A stretch of 64,000 nt of DNA, from assembly GCF_025753795.1 (NCBI RefSeq), contig NZ_JAOWPS010000001.1:744001-808000 (forward strand), given 5' to 3'. The position numbers were made by a program, and so were the translations under genes. This document shows positions 27,275-36,070 of the stretch, in pieces. The notes below the pieces were generated by a model. That model did not search any database. It was not told the origin of the DNA and saw only the letters and a program-made list of their open reading frames with translations. The stretch's first letter is position 1. Each line of letters opens with the position of its first letter. The stretch is from Mesorhizobium sp. YC-39 (lineage in GTDB: Bacteria > Pseudomonadota > Alphaproteobacteria > Rhizobiales > Rhizobiaceae).

Positions 27275-27925
27275 TTGTCTGAGATTGTGACCATCTTTTC
27301 CATCCTGGGTGTTTTCCTGCTTGGCGCGATGAGCCCGGGGCCAAGCTTCGTTGTCGTCTCCCGCATCGCGATTTCAGGCGAGCGCACGGACGGACTCGCA
27401 GCCGCAATCGGAATGGGTATCGGCGGCCTCATCTTCGCATCCATCGCCGTCGCCGGCTTGACCGCGCTTCTCGTCCAGGTCGCATGGCTCGACATCGGGC
27501 TGCGCATCGCCGGCGGCCTCTATCTTCTGTGGATCGGTATCAGGATCTGGCGCGGCGCCACCGAACCGATCGAGATCGCCAGCGATGCCTCGGCGCGACC
27601 GGGATCGTTCCGGAAGGCGGTTGTGCGGGCGCTTCTGGTGCAGCTCGCAAACCCGAAGACCGCCATCTTCTATGCATCGATGTTCGCGGCCATGCTGCCG
27701 GCCTCCCCGCCGCTATGGATGCTCCTCATCCTGCCGCCGCTGCTCTTCTGCAACGAGTTCGTCTGGTATGCGATCGTCGCTTTCGCCTTTTCGTCCAGCA
27801 GACCGCGCTCTATCTACCTGCGGGCCAAGCACTGGATCGACCGCGCCGCCGGCGCCGTCGTTGGCGCTCTCGGCGTGAAGCTCGTGATCGAGGGAATGGG
27901 GGCGGCGCGAAGAGCGGGCGGATGA
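27275..27925 (+). CDS. LysE/RhtB family amino acid exporter
   Basis: 216 residues starting at TTG with AGGAGAG upstream. The N-terminal helix carries the family motif GAMSPGPSFVVVSR near residue 14. Helices continue through IGMGIGGLIFASIAVAG, a LYLLWIGIRIW segment and NPKTAIFYASMFAAMLP near residue 128. Six helices in all, the normal LysE topology, exporting an amino acid by proton exchange. Substrate unknown; no LysG regulator adjoins. Confidence 0.9.
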   Translation: MSEIVTIFSILGVFLLGAMSPGPSFVVVSRIAISGERTDGLAAAIGMGIGGLIFASIAVAGLTALLVQVAWLDIGLRIAGGLYLLWIGIRIWRGATEPIEIASDASARPGSFRKAVVRALLVQLANPKTAIFYASMFAAMLPASPPLWMLLILPPLLFCNEFVWYAIVAFAFSSSRPRSIYLRAKHWIDRAAGAVVGALGVKLVIEGMGAARRAGG

Positions 27926-28060
27926 AGGCGCTGTCCGGCTAATTGCTGGCTGCGCGGTGCATCAACGCCGGCTACCGACTGAATAGCGACCCTGACGGCG
28001 TCTTGGTTGCTTGGCAGCGGTGGGGCGGGTTTGCGCTGAAACCCGCCCATAGGCCGTTTC

Positions 28061-28852
28061 TCACTCGCCGCGCATGGTCGCCTGGAAAGCTGGAAGATGC
28101 TTCTTCTGCGCCTCCAGCATCCGTTCGCGATAGACGCCGTAGATGACATCGGTGTCGTGCAGCGTGACGCCTGCGATCGTCGGCGAGGCGAACACCGGCA
28201 GTTCGATGCCACGCTTCGACAACGCCTCGGCGGTGCGGGCGATCAGCTCATGCGCCAGGATCATGGCAAGCACGGTCGACGATCCGGAAACCGGCCGGCT
28301 CCAGCCTTCGACCGGCACGATCGCATCCTCGATCGGCGAGCAGGTGTCGATGACGAGATCGGCCGCGTCGGCAAGCCGCTTGCCGGAGGAGTGCGTGGCC
28401 GGCTTGTCCAGATTGTTCTTGCTGGTCACCGCGACGACGAAGATGCCGCGCTTCCTGGCATAGAGCGCTGTGTCGATGCCGGACGAGTTGCGGCCGCTAT
28501 GGCCGAAGATGACGATCGAATCGCCCTTGTTGAGCGGTTGGTGGTCGAGGAACTTCTCGGCGTATTTCTCGGTCCGCTCCAGCCATAGAAGCTCGCGCAC
28601 GCCGCCGGCACCGAGCACGTTGTGCCACATCACGCGCGGGTCGGTCAGCGGGTTGAAGCCGACATAGCTGCCATAGCGCGGGAACACCTCCTGCACCGGC
28701 AGCACCGAATGGCCCGAGCCATACAGATGGACCAGCCCGCCGCCTTGCAGCGTGTCGGCAAAGCGGCTCGCTGCCTCGCCAAAGGCTTCGGCATTGGCCT
28801 TCGATGCCTGTTCGATGAGAGCGGCAAGGCGGGGAATATAGAGATCGGACAC
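28061..28852 (-). CDS. SIS domain sugar isomerase-type protein
   Basis: 263 residues starting at GTG 28852 with AGGAG upstream; the longer open frame runs into the regulator gene. The SIS fold is shown by LVHLYGSGHSVLPVQEVFPR near residue 40, IVIFGHSGRNSSGIDTALYA near residue 113, and VAVTSKNNLDKPATHSSGKR. The Ser/Thr-rich loops bind phosphosugar. With the ROK kinase it may convert a phosphorylated amino sugar or acetylated sugar. It is last in the minus-strand operon. Confidence 0.82.
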   Translation of the reverse strand: MSDLYIPRLAALIEQASKANAEAFGEAASRFADTLQGGGLVHLYGSGHSVLPVQEVFPRYGSYVGFNPLTDPRVMWHNVLGAGGVRELLWLERTEKYAEKFLDHQPLNKGDSIVIFGHSGRNSSGIDTALYARKRGIFVVAVTSKNNLDKPATHSSGKRLADAADLVIDTCSPIEDAIVPVEGWSRPVSGSSTVLAMILAHELIARTAEALSKRGIELPVFASPTIAGVTLHDTDVIYGVYRERMLEAQKKHLPAFQATMRGE

Positions 28853-28907
28853 TTGGGTACTCCTGTTTGTGTGTCGGCTTGGGATTGAGGTTCGCTGGTC
28901 TTGGGGA

Positions 28908-29678
28908 TCAGCTTCTTGTGGTTGACGGGACACGGCCGGCGCGCAGCGTCGAGCGGATCTCGTAGCGGTCGCCTCGCATGATGGAGACGGTGAATTCGAA
29001 CGGACCACGCTCGTCGGTGGTGATGCGCTCGACCACGAAAGCGGGGCTGCCGGCCGCAAGGTCGAGCAACTCGGCGTCCGCCGCCCCGACGGCGCCGACG
29101 CGGTAGTTCTCGCGCGCCGCGACCGGCACGATACCGTAGTGGCGCTCCAGCGCTTCGTAGAGCGAGCCCTGCAGCAGGCCGGCATCGAGGAAGCCCGGCA
29201 CGCGCACCGCCGAAAGCTGCGCCGTCTGGATGCCGATCGGCTCGCTGTTGCCGAGCCTGAGCCGCCGGATGCGCACTACCGGATCGCCCTCCTCGATCTC
29301 CAGCGCGCCGGCCGCGGCGGCATTGGCGGTGGTCAGGCTGCAATCGAGCAGGCGTGAGCCGGCGATCACGCCCATATTGCTCATTTCCTGGGTGAAGCTG
29401 GTGAGTTCGCGAGTGCCTGCGACAAGCGTGGTCGAGCGCACGAAGGTGCCGCGGCCGTGCTCGCGCCGAAGCAATCCGTGCTCCTCGAGGTTGCGCAAGG
29501 CATGGCGCAGCGTGATGCGGCTGACGCCGAACAGGGCGCATAGCCGGTCTTCCGCCGGTATCTGGTCGCCCGTCGCCCATTCGCCGCTCTTGACGATGGC
29601 ACGGATCGCCTCTTCCACCTGGTACCAGAGCGGCTCGGGCCGTCTGCGGTCGGGCTGCTGAAAGCTTGGCTCCCTCAT
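28908..29678 (-). CDS. GntR family regulator with UTRA domain
   Basis: 256 residues. An N-terminal winged helix PLWYQVEEAIRAIVKSGEWA with IPAEDRLCALFGVSRITLRH (residues about 17-70) is followed by a C-terminal UTRA effector domain (AGSRLLDCSLTTANAAAAGA to the end), which usually binds a phosphosugar. It lies inside the operon it probably controls. Candidate sites are the dyads in the divergent promoter region at 34457-34500 and 34678-34694. The start overlaps the ROK stop (ATGA). Confidence 0.9.
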   Translation of the reverse strand: MREPSFQQPDRRRPEPLWYQVEEAIRAIVKSGEWATGDQIPAEDRLCALFGVSRITLRHALRNLEEHGLLRREHGRGTFVRSTTLVAGTRELTSFTQEMSNMGVIAGSRLLDCSLTTANAAAAGALEIEEGDPVVRIRRLRLGNSEPIGIQTAQLSAVRVPGFLDAGLLQGSLYEALERHYGIVPVAARENYRVGAVGAADAELLDLAAGSPAFVVERITTDERGPFEFTVSIMRGDRYEIRSTLRAGRVPSTTRS

Positions 29679-30550
29679 CGTATCTGCCTCCACTGCGGTC
29701 CCGCGAGCCCGGCCAGCGCCGCTCCGACGAGGCCGGCGCGGGAGCCGAACGCGCCGGGCCGCAGGACGATGTCGCGCATATGCGACGGCAACTGGCGCCG
29801 CAGCGCCGCAAGCAGCGGCGGCCCGATCACGTCCACGGCGTCCGCGAGACCACCGGAAATCAGGATCATCTGCGGATCGAGCAGGGCGACAGCACCGGCA
29901 AGGGCGATGCCAAGCCGTCGCGACGGCAGCTCGAGCACCGTAAGCGCTGCCAATTCGCCGGCCCGGGCGGCCTCGATCAACTGGCCGCCGTCGGAGAGCT
30001 CGATCTCGCGGGCCAGAACATCGAGCGCTCGGCCCGAGGCGACGCGCTCCAGCCAGCCGCTGCGCTCGTCGCCCGGATCCTTGATATCGGCGCAAGCCCA
30101 GCCGAATGAGCAAGCGCCGCCATGCGCGCCGGCGACGATGCGGCCATTGGCCAGCACCGCCGAACCGATGCCGGTGCCGATCGCCAGCAGGATTGCGTCC
30201 GACATGCCTTTCGCCGCGCCGTCGGCGGCTTCCGCCAGCATGGCGATCTGCGCATCGTTGCCGACCGCAACGCGCAGCTCCGGAAACAAGGCCGCGATGT
30301 CGACGCCGTCGAGCCAGGGCAGGTTCGGGATCCAGCGGCAGACCGAACCGTCGGCCAGCCCGGGCACGGCGAGCCCGAGCGCCTCGACCGGGGCGGCCTC
30401 GGCGCATAGTGCGCGGATGCGCGCGACAAAGGCGTCGAGACTGTCGGGCGCGGCTTCGCGACTCAGCGTTTCCAGCGCCCGCACATTGCCGGAATGCAAC
30501 GCGGCGCGCAGATTGGTGCCGCCGAGATCGATGGCCAGAACGCGCGTCAT
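29675..30550 (-). CDS. ROK family sugar kinase
   Basis: 291 residues. The ATP phosphate loop is LAIDLGGTNLRAAL near residue 4, the sugar-site Asp is in VGNDAQIAMLAEA near residue 115, and GTGIGSAVLANGRI follows. The zinc site of the usual ROK motif is unusual: instead of the CxCGxxGC loop it has CSFGWACADIKDPG, keeping few cysteines. Likely phosphorylates a hexose or N-acetyl hexosamine after import. The start at 30550 begins at the conserved core. It overlaps both neighbours by ATGA. Confidence 0.85.
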   Translation of the reverse strand: MTRVLAIDLGGTNLRAALHSGNVRALETLSREAAPDSLDAFVARIRALCAEAAPVEALGLAVPGLADGSVCRWIPNLPWLDGVDIAALFPELRVAVGNDAQIAMLAEAADGAAKGMSDAILLAIGTGIGSAVLANGRIVAGAHGGACSFGWACADIKDPGDERSGWLERVASGRALDVLAREIELSDGGQLIEAARAGELAALTVLELPSRRLGIALAGAVALLDPQMILISGGLADAVDVIGPPLLAALRRQLPSHMRDIVLRPGAFGSRAGLVGAALAGLAGPQWRQIR

Positions 30551-31287
30551 CGGCCGCGCCCCCGATCGGCCGGCGGCGCGAACAGCCCGCTGCCGGCATT
30601 CCACGAATGCGACGCCGCCGCGAAGCCCTGCGCATGGCGCGTGCCGCGCAGGCAGCCACGCAGCCGGTAGAGCGCGCTGTAATAGTCGACATAGGGAAAG
30701 CTGCTCAGACCGCGCGCCAGCTCATATTCCCTGACCGCCTCGCTCCAGATGTCGAAGCCGTCGCTGACATCGATGAGGTGCTCTGGGCGAAAACCGTCAT
30801 CATCTTCCCAGTTCTCGCCAAACAGCAGTAGTTGCGGCGTGTGGGCGGGATGCTTGCGCGCAATCGTCGGCAGCGCCGCGAAGAAGATGCCGGTTTGCGT
30901 CAGCTGGGCGGCGGCGCGATGGTCCTTGTGCCAGCTGCCATGCCAGTGCGTGATGACGATCTCGGGCTTCAGCTCGCGGATGATGTCGCAGACCCGGAAT
31001 GCCGTTTCGTCGTCGGCGGGCAGGAAGGCATCATGCAATTTGAAGGTTCGCATGCCGACGCCGAGCCGCGCGGCGGCCTTTACGGCCTCTGCCTCCTTCT
31101 GCACGCTATAGTGTTCGGGGATGAGGCAGGGATGGCCCTGTTCGCCCATGGTGAGATGCAGGAAGGCGACAGCGGCGCCGCCGCGCACGGCGGCCGCCGC
31201 CAGCGGCCCGGCAATCACCTCGGCGTCGAAGGCATGTGCCCCCACGACCAGGATCGAACGTGCAGCGTAGACCTTGTCCTCGATCAT
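30547..31287 (-). CDS. PIG-L (LmbE-like) family protein with altered active site
   Basis: 246 residues of the LmbE fold that includes N-acetylglucosaminyl deacetylases. The metal motif, normally AHPDDxE, reads AHAFDAE near residue 17. The His and the second Asp (zinc ligands in characterised members) remain, but the first Asp, the usual general base, is Phe. The second metal site HWHGSWHKDHRAA is intact. It sits between the ABC permeases and the ROK kinase, coupled to both by ATGA. A deacetylation or deacylation role on an imported sugar would be the normal guess; the missing base makes this uncertain. Confidence 0.8.
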   Translation of the reverse strand: MIEDKVYAARSILVVGAHAFDAEVIAGPLAAAAVRGGAAVAFLHLTMGEQGHPCLIPEHYSVQKEAEAVKAAARLGVGMRTFKLHDAFLPADDETAFRVCDIIRELKPEIVITHWHGSWHKDHRAAAQLTQTGIFFAALPTIARKHPAHTPQLLLFGENWEDDDGFRPEHLIDVSDGFDIWSEAVREYELARGLSSFPYVDYYSALYRLRGCLRGTRHAQGFAAASHSWNAGSGLFAPPADRGRGR

Positions 31288-32153
31288 TTCATGCCTCCCC
31301 CGGCGCCGACGCCTTCGCGAATCTGGCGAGCGAGCAGACAATACATGATCAGGATGGGCGCCATGGAGATCGCCAGCGAAGCGAAGACCAGGCCCCAGTC
31401 GGTGCGGAACTGGCCGACGAACACGCTGATCGCCAGCGGCACGGTCTTGTAGCGGTCGTCGAAGATGAAGATCAGCGGGAAGAAGAAGTCGTTCCACACC
31501 GCGATCGCCGTGAAGATGGCGACGATCGACACCGCCGGCTTCACCATCGGCAGGATGATCTGGAACAGGATGCGCGCCTCGCCGGCGCCGTCCATGCGCG
31601 CCGCCTCGTCGAGCTCGGAGGGCAGCACCCGCATGAAATTGGCGAAGATGAAGACGGCGAACGGGATACGGATCGCCGAATAGACGAGGATCAGGCCGGT
31701 CAAAGAATCGAGCAGGCCGAGATTGCGCATCAGGGTGAACAGTTCGACCGAGGCAAGCCGGATGGGCAGCATGATGCCGGACAGGAACAGGCCGAGCATG
31801 ATGCCGTTCCAGCCGAGCCGATAGCGGCTGAGCGGATAGGCGGCCATGGCCGAGACGACGATGGTCAGGATCACCGCGCCGCCGGTGACGATCAGACTGT
31901 TGATGAAATTCTGGCCGAGATCGGCGCGCGTCCATGCCTTGACGAAATTGTCGAAGACAAAGCTTTGCGGCAGGCCAAGCCTGTTGTCGTAGATCTCGGC
32001 CGTGGTCTTGAAGCAGGAGACGACGAGGATGTAGAGCGGCAAAAGCACGGCCGCTGTCCACAAAACCAGCACCGTCCAGCCGGGCAACCGCGCCAGGCTT
32101 GGCATCATGGCTCTTGGCGTGATGGCTTTTGGCGTGATGGAGGGCGCGCTCAT
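31284..32153 (-). CDS. Sugar ABC transporter permease (MalG type)
   Basis: 289 residues. After a variable start with repeated AITPRAM-like codons, it has six membrane helices, and the EAA loop LDEAARMDGAGEARILFQII near residue 197 is the ATPase docking site. The end QIREGVGAGGGMK is normal for MalG-type carbohydrate permeases. ATGA overlaps on both sides. Confidence 0.92.
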   Translation of the reverse strand: MSAPSITPKAITPRAMMPSLARLPGWTVLVLWTAAVLLPLYILVVSCFKTTAEIYDNRLGLPQSFVFDNFVKAWTRADLGQNFINSLIVTGGAVILTIVVSAMAAYPLSRYRLGWNGIMLGLFLSGIMLPIRLASVELFTLMRNLGLLDSLTGLILVYSAIRIPFAVFIFANFMRVLPSELDEAARMDGAGEARILFQIILPMVKPAVSIVAIFTAIAVWNDFFFPLIFIFDDRYKTVPLAISVFVGQFRTDWGLVFASLAISMAPILIMYCLLARQIREGVGAGGGMK

Positions 32154-33082
32154 AGTTGCACCGTGCGCCGGTCGAAGAAGCGCAGCATCATCAGCGTGCC
32201 GATGCTGAGTATCAGGAACAGCATCGTACCGAGCGCCAGCGCCAGACCAATATCGGTGATGCCGACCGCGCCCTCGGCGCCGAAGGCGAGCCGGTAGAAA
32301 TAGGTCACCAGCGTGTCGGTCGAATAGCTCGGATTGCCCTGCACGCCCTGCATCACATAGACGATGTCGAACTGGTTGAAGGTGTTGATGAACGACAGCG
32401 TCGTCAACGTGCCCACAGCCGGCATCAGCAGTGGCAGCGCGACCGAGACCAGCATGCGCGTATTGCTGGCGCCGTCGAGCCTTGCCGCCTCGAAGATCTG
32501 GCCGGAGATTTGTCTCAGACCGGCCGTGTAGATCAGCACCGGCAGGCCCATCCAGTTCCAGGCGTCGACGGCGATCAGCATCGCCAGCGCGGTATGGCTG
32601 TTGCCGAGCACGGTCAGGCTGCCTTGATGCAAGCCAAGCCCGTTCAGCGCCCATTCGGCGATGCCGCCGGGCGCGAGCAGCAGGCGCCACAGCGCGCCGA
32701 CGATGACGGGGCTCAGCACCGCCGGGAAGAAGAAGACCGACTGGAAAAAGGCCGCGCCCCTGTCGCGCAAGAACAACAGCCAGGCGAACAGCAGGCCGAG
32801 GCCGTTCTGGAACAGCATGATGCCGAAAAACCAGGCGACGTTGTGCCAGAGCGCCCCATAAAGACGTTCGCCGCTCGGAAAGACGAACAGGCGCGCAAAG
32901 TTCGACAGGCCGGCGAACTCCTGCATGCGCAGCCCCCTCCAGGTGAAGAAGCTGCCCCACAGCGACATCAGCAAGGGATAGAGGACGAACAGCGCATAGA
33001 CTGCCAGCGCCGGCAGGATGAACAGCACGGCCATGCGCTGCTGGGTGCGCTGGAGGCTGGTCATGCGGCGAGGGTTGATCAT
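32150..33082 (-). CDS. Sugar ABC transporter permease (MalF type)
   Basis: 310 residues. The first helix VLFILPALAVYALFVLYPLL is the usual MalF-type start, and the EAA loop is IFEAARLDGASNTRMLVSVA near residue 198. Partner of the permease at 31284-32153 with which it overlaps by ATGA. Substrate is probably an oligosaccharide or amino sugar given the enzymes downstream. Confidence 0.92.
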   Translation of the reverse strand: MINPRRMTSLQRTQQRMAVLFILPALAVYALFVLYPLLMSLWGSFFTWRGLRMQEFAGLSNFARLFVFPSGERLYGALWHNVAWFFGIMLFQNGLGLLFAWLLFLRDRGAAFFQSVFFFPAVLSPVIVGALWRLLLAPGGIAEWALNGLGLHQGSLTVLGNSHTALAMLIAVDAWNWMGLPVLIYTAGLRQISGQIFEAARLDGASNTRMLVSVALPLLMPAVGTLTTLSFINTFNQFDIVYVMQGVQGNPSYSTDTLVTYFYRLAFGAEGAVGITDIGLALALGTMLFLILSIGTLMMLRFFDRRTVQL

Positions 33083-33127
33083 GCGCTGCTCGGTGTGGCC
33101 CCGTTCTTTACCGCTTGGGCTTGGTCT

Positions 33128-34399
33128 TCACTGCTTGGGCTTGAACCAGGTGGCGACGGCGGCCTGCATGTCGGCCGCCAGTTTCTCCGGCGTGATATTG
33201 CCCTCGACCATGTCGATGATCTCCGACTGCAGCACCGAGGAGGCCGTCGGTGTCTGCCAGCGGAAGCCGACCAGCGTCAGATAGGGCGTCGAATTCTTCG
33301 CCATCTCCATCATCTGAGCCAGCACCGGGTCCTTCACCGTGACATCGGTACGCGCTGGCGGCCAGCCGAGTTCGTCGGCAAACAATTGCGCGAATTCGGC
33401 CGAAGCCATGAAGTTCAGCACCTTGATCGCCGCTTCCTTGTTGGCGCTTTCGGAGACGAGGCCATAGGAACCATCGGAGAAAGCCGAGGTGTAGAGCTTG
33501 GTCGCGGCATCATCGGCGGGGAACGGGAAGATCGAGAATTTCAGCTTTGGGTTCTGCGCCTTGAAGCTGCCGTTCTCGAACGAGCCGCCGAAGAACATCG
33601 CCGCCTTGCCGGAGATGAACTGCTGCGTCGCGGTGGTGTAGTCGACGCCGGCGAAGCCGTCGGAATAGTACGGCTTCAACTCGGCGAAGCGCTTCAGCGC
33701 CGCCACATAGCGTGGATCCTCGAAGGTCGCCTTGCCGCTCATCATCTCGTCGTAGAAGCTAGGACCATAGATGGTCGGGCCAACGACGCCGACGCCGATT
33801 TCCAGCTCCCAGGCGGAGCCGTTGGCGCCGCCGGCGGCGATCGGCGTGATCCCTGCCGCCTTCAGCTTCTCGCAGGCGGCGACGAACTCCTTGTAGGTCT
33901 TCGGGATATCTATGCCCTGCGCGGCAAAAATCTCCTGATTGTAGAACACGCCCATCATCGGCACCGAATAGGGCACGCCATAGACCTTGCCGTCGGCGCG
34001 GCCGCGCGCACCACCAAGGGCAGCGTCCGGCATGGCCCTCAGTTCGCTCACGCTGTCATCGAGCGCGTCGAGATAGCCGCCGTCGATGAAGGGCTGCAAT
34101 TCGCCATAGGCCTTGAGCTGCGCGATATCAGGCCCGCGGCCGCCGCGCAGCGCCGTGCTCAGCCGGTTCTGGTAGTCGGCATCCGGCGTGAACTGGATGT
34201 CGACCTTGACGCCAGGATTCTTCGCCTCGAACGCATCGAAGATGCGCCGCATCGCGACCTCGTCCTCGGTGCGCCAGCTCCACAGCGCCACGGTGTCGTC
34301 GGCCCTCGCCGGCAGGGCCGTGAAGATGCCGGCGCAAGCGGCGGCAATGCCGCCGATCAGGCCCAGCATCGTGCGCCGGTGAATTGAAAGCATGCTCAT
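33128..34399 (-). CDS. Sugar ABC transporter substrate-binding protein (SBP family 1)
   Basis: 423 residues. A twin-arginine-like start HRRTMLGLIGGIAAA leads to a signal peptide ending ARA. The family 1 fold is seen in FDAFEAKNPGVKVDIQFT, GGRGPDIAQLKAYGELQPFI and FISGKAAMFFGGSFENGSF. It is the first gene of the minus operon, with the permeases next. No ATPase gene follows in either this or the divergent operon. Confidence 0.92.
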   Translation of the reverse strand: MSMLSIHRRTMLGLIGGIAAACAGIFTALPARADDTVALWSWRTEDEVAMRRIFDAFEAKNPGVKVDIQFTPDADYQNRLSTALRGGRGPDIAQLKAYGELQPFIDGGYLDALDDSVSELRAMPDAALGGARGRADGKVYGVPYSVPMMGVFYNQEIFAAQGIDIPKTYKEFVAACEKLKAAGITPIAAGGANGSAWELEIGVGVVGPTIYGPSFYDEMMSGKATFEDPRYVAALKRFAELKPYYSDGFAGVDYTTATQQFISGKAAMFFGGSFENGSFKAQNPKLKFSIFPFPADDAATKLYTSAFSDGSYGLVSESANKEAAIKVLNFMASAEFAQLFADELGWPPARTDVTVKDPVLAQMMEMAKNSTPYLTLVGFRWQTPTASSVLQSEIIDMVEGNITPEKLAADMQAAVATWFKPKQ

Positions 34400-34456
34400 T
34401 GCCAGTCTCCCATTTTTATCTGTCTTGGCGTGTCACGGCGCTCCAGGCCGCAAAGA

Positions 34457-34500
34457 GAGTCATTCGCTTATCTCTGGAGTCATTATAACGACATGACTCC
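34457..34500. promoter_or_regulatory. Candidate operator dyad at the first sugar operon
   Basis: GGAGTCAT at 34476-34483 and ATGACTCC at 34493-34500 form a perfect 8-9-8 inverted repeat, with a third half-site AGAGTCAT at 34457-34464. The spacer contains ATAACGACAT, also found with one change (ATAACGTCAT) in the site at 34678-34694. It lies just upstream of the minus-strand sugar operon. Likely bound by the GntR-UTRA protein encoded in that operon; inference. Confidence 0.6.
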
Positions 34501-34677
34501 AATCGCAAGAGGTGTTCAATGGCACTTGGACAGGGCCTACCAGGAAGGGCGCCGCCGCTACAAGGGTATGCTATTGAAAAGTAACAGATTTATCTGAGGA
34601 TCGCGATGCCGGACGAAATTTCACCAGCATGGCGGAGGCTCCTCGCGAAGATGGGGCTTGCGCGAAAGCTTCGACTT
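34501..34677. other. Centre of the divergent intergenic region
   Basis: No gene is convincing here; a frame starting at 34606 runs into the next gene in another phase and has no family likeness. It should hold the plus-strand promoter for the second sugar transporter. Confidence 0.4.
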
Positions 34678-34694
34678 GTCATAACGTCATTGAC
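34678..34694. promoter_or_regulatory. Candidate operator dyad at the second sugar operon
   Basis: GTCATAACGTCATTGAC is a dyad with GTCA and TGAC ends and a core shared with the dyad at 34476-34500. It lies 27 bases before the binding-protein start at 34721, so a bound repressor would block transcription. Confidence 0.5.
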
Positions 34695-34720
34695 ATTATT
34701 GCCCTGCGCGGAGGATCCGG

Positions 34721-36013
34721 ATGTCCTTGACTTGGATTTCGAAACTGGCATTGGCCGCGGCGCTGGCTGTCATGCCCGCCACCGGCTGGGCGCAATCGGT
34801 CACCATCTCCTATCTGACCCATTGGTCGCCGGAGACGGTCACGTTGCTGGAGGCGGCTGCCAAGGATTTTTCGAAGACCAATCCGGACGTGGCCGTCACC
34901 GTTCGGGCCGTTCCCTTCAGCGATCTCCTGACCACGCTGCGCTCCCAGGGCGGCAGCTCGGACGGTCCGACCATCGGCGGCATCTATGATCTCTGGCTGC
35001 CCGAACTGGCGCGCGACAAACTGGTCGCGCCGGCTCCCGAAGCGATTGCCGGCGAGGTCAAGGGCGCATGGCCGGCGGGCGTCGTCAGTGCTGCCTCGGT
35101 CGGCGGCACGCTCTACGGCATTCCCAACGAAATCGACGTCTACGCGCTGAACTACAACAAGGCGCTGTTCAAGCAGGCAGGCATCGCGGCCGCACCCAAA
35201 ACCTGGGACGAGTTCAAGGACGCCGCCAAAAAACTGACCAACAAGGACGCTGGACAACAGGGTTTCGGCATGATCAATTCCTGGGCGGCGGGCGTCGTCC
35301 ATCCCTTCGCCTCGCTGCTGGTCTCCAATGGCGGCGAGCTGGTCAAGGACGGCAAGCCGGTGCTGGACAGCCCGCAGGCCGGCGAGACCTTCCAGCTCTA
35401 TGAGGATCTCATCAAGTCCGGCGCCAGCGATCCGGCAATGGCGACCGCCGATGCCAACACCACCGGACCGTTCCTCGACAATTTCGTTTCCGGCAAGACC
35501 GGCATGATCATCATGGCCAACTGGTGGGAGAGTGCGCTGAAGACCGGCATGGGCGACAAGTTCGCAGACATTGCCACCGCGCCGATCCCGGTCGGCCCGA
35601 GCGGCGACAAGCCGCATTCGATATCCTATTCCTGGATGACCGTCGTCAACGCCAACGCAGGCGCGGCCGAGCAGAAGGCGGCCTGGGATTTCCTGGCCTG
35701 GCTGAACAGCCCGAAGTCCGGCAAGAACGGCGCCTCGGCCATGTCCGACATTCTGATGTCGATGGGCATCTTGCCCTCGCGCAGCTCCGACATTGAGGCG
35801 CACAAGGACAAGCTCGGCTCCGAATTCCTGTCGGGCTATGTCAGCGTGCTCGCCGACGCCAGGCCCTTCCCCGTCGTTCCGGGCGGCCAGGAGTTCAGCG
35901 AATCGCTGCAGCAGACGCTGGAAGCGTTGCAGTACGGACAGGTCTCGGCCAAGGATGCGCAGAAGAATGCGCAGGCCGACGCCGTCTCGATCCTGGAGCG
36001 CGCCGCCAAGTAG
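34721..36013 (+). CDS. Sugar ABC transporter substrate-binding protein (SBP family 1)
   Basis: 430 residues. The signal peptide LALAAALAVMPATGWA is followed by QSVTISYLTHWSPETVTLLE, then the family 1 core NKALFKQAGIAAAPKTWDEF and FVSGKTGMIIMANWWESALK. RBS GGAGG precedes ATG 34721. It is similar in fold to the divergent binding protein but not a close copy, so the two systems probably take different but related sugars. Confidence 0.92.
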   Translation: MSLTWISKLALAAALAVMPATGWAQSVTISYLTHWSPETVTLLEAAAKDFSKTNPDVAVTVRAVPFSDLLTTLRSQGGSSDGPTIGGIYDLWLPELARDKLVAPAPEAIAGEVKGAWPAGVVSAASVGGTLYGIPNEIDVYALNYNKALFKQAGIAAAPKTWDEFKDAAKKLTNKDAGQQGFGMINSWAAGVVHPFASLLVSNGGELVKDGKPVLDSPQAGETFQLYEDLIKSGASDPAMATADANTTGPFLDNFVSGKTGMIIMANWWESALKTGMGDKFADIATAPIPVGPSGDKPHSISYSWMTVVNANAGAAEQKAAWDFLAWLNSPKSGKNGASAMSDILMSMGILPSRSSDIEAHKDKLGSEFLSGYVSVLADARPFPVVPGGQEFSESLQQTLEALQYGQVSAKDAQKNAQADAVSILERAAK

Positions 36014-36070
36014 TGGCGGGCTCGCCAGCCCGCGCTTTTTGCAAACGCCGCGCTTTTTGGAACGGAGTAG

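Noticed and set aside
32156..34387. A 743-codon plus-strand frame opposite the sugar transporter genes
   Set aside because: It is the antisense shadow of clear permease and binding-protein genes, rich in Arg, Gln, His and Asp, with no domain likeness.
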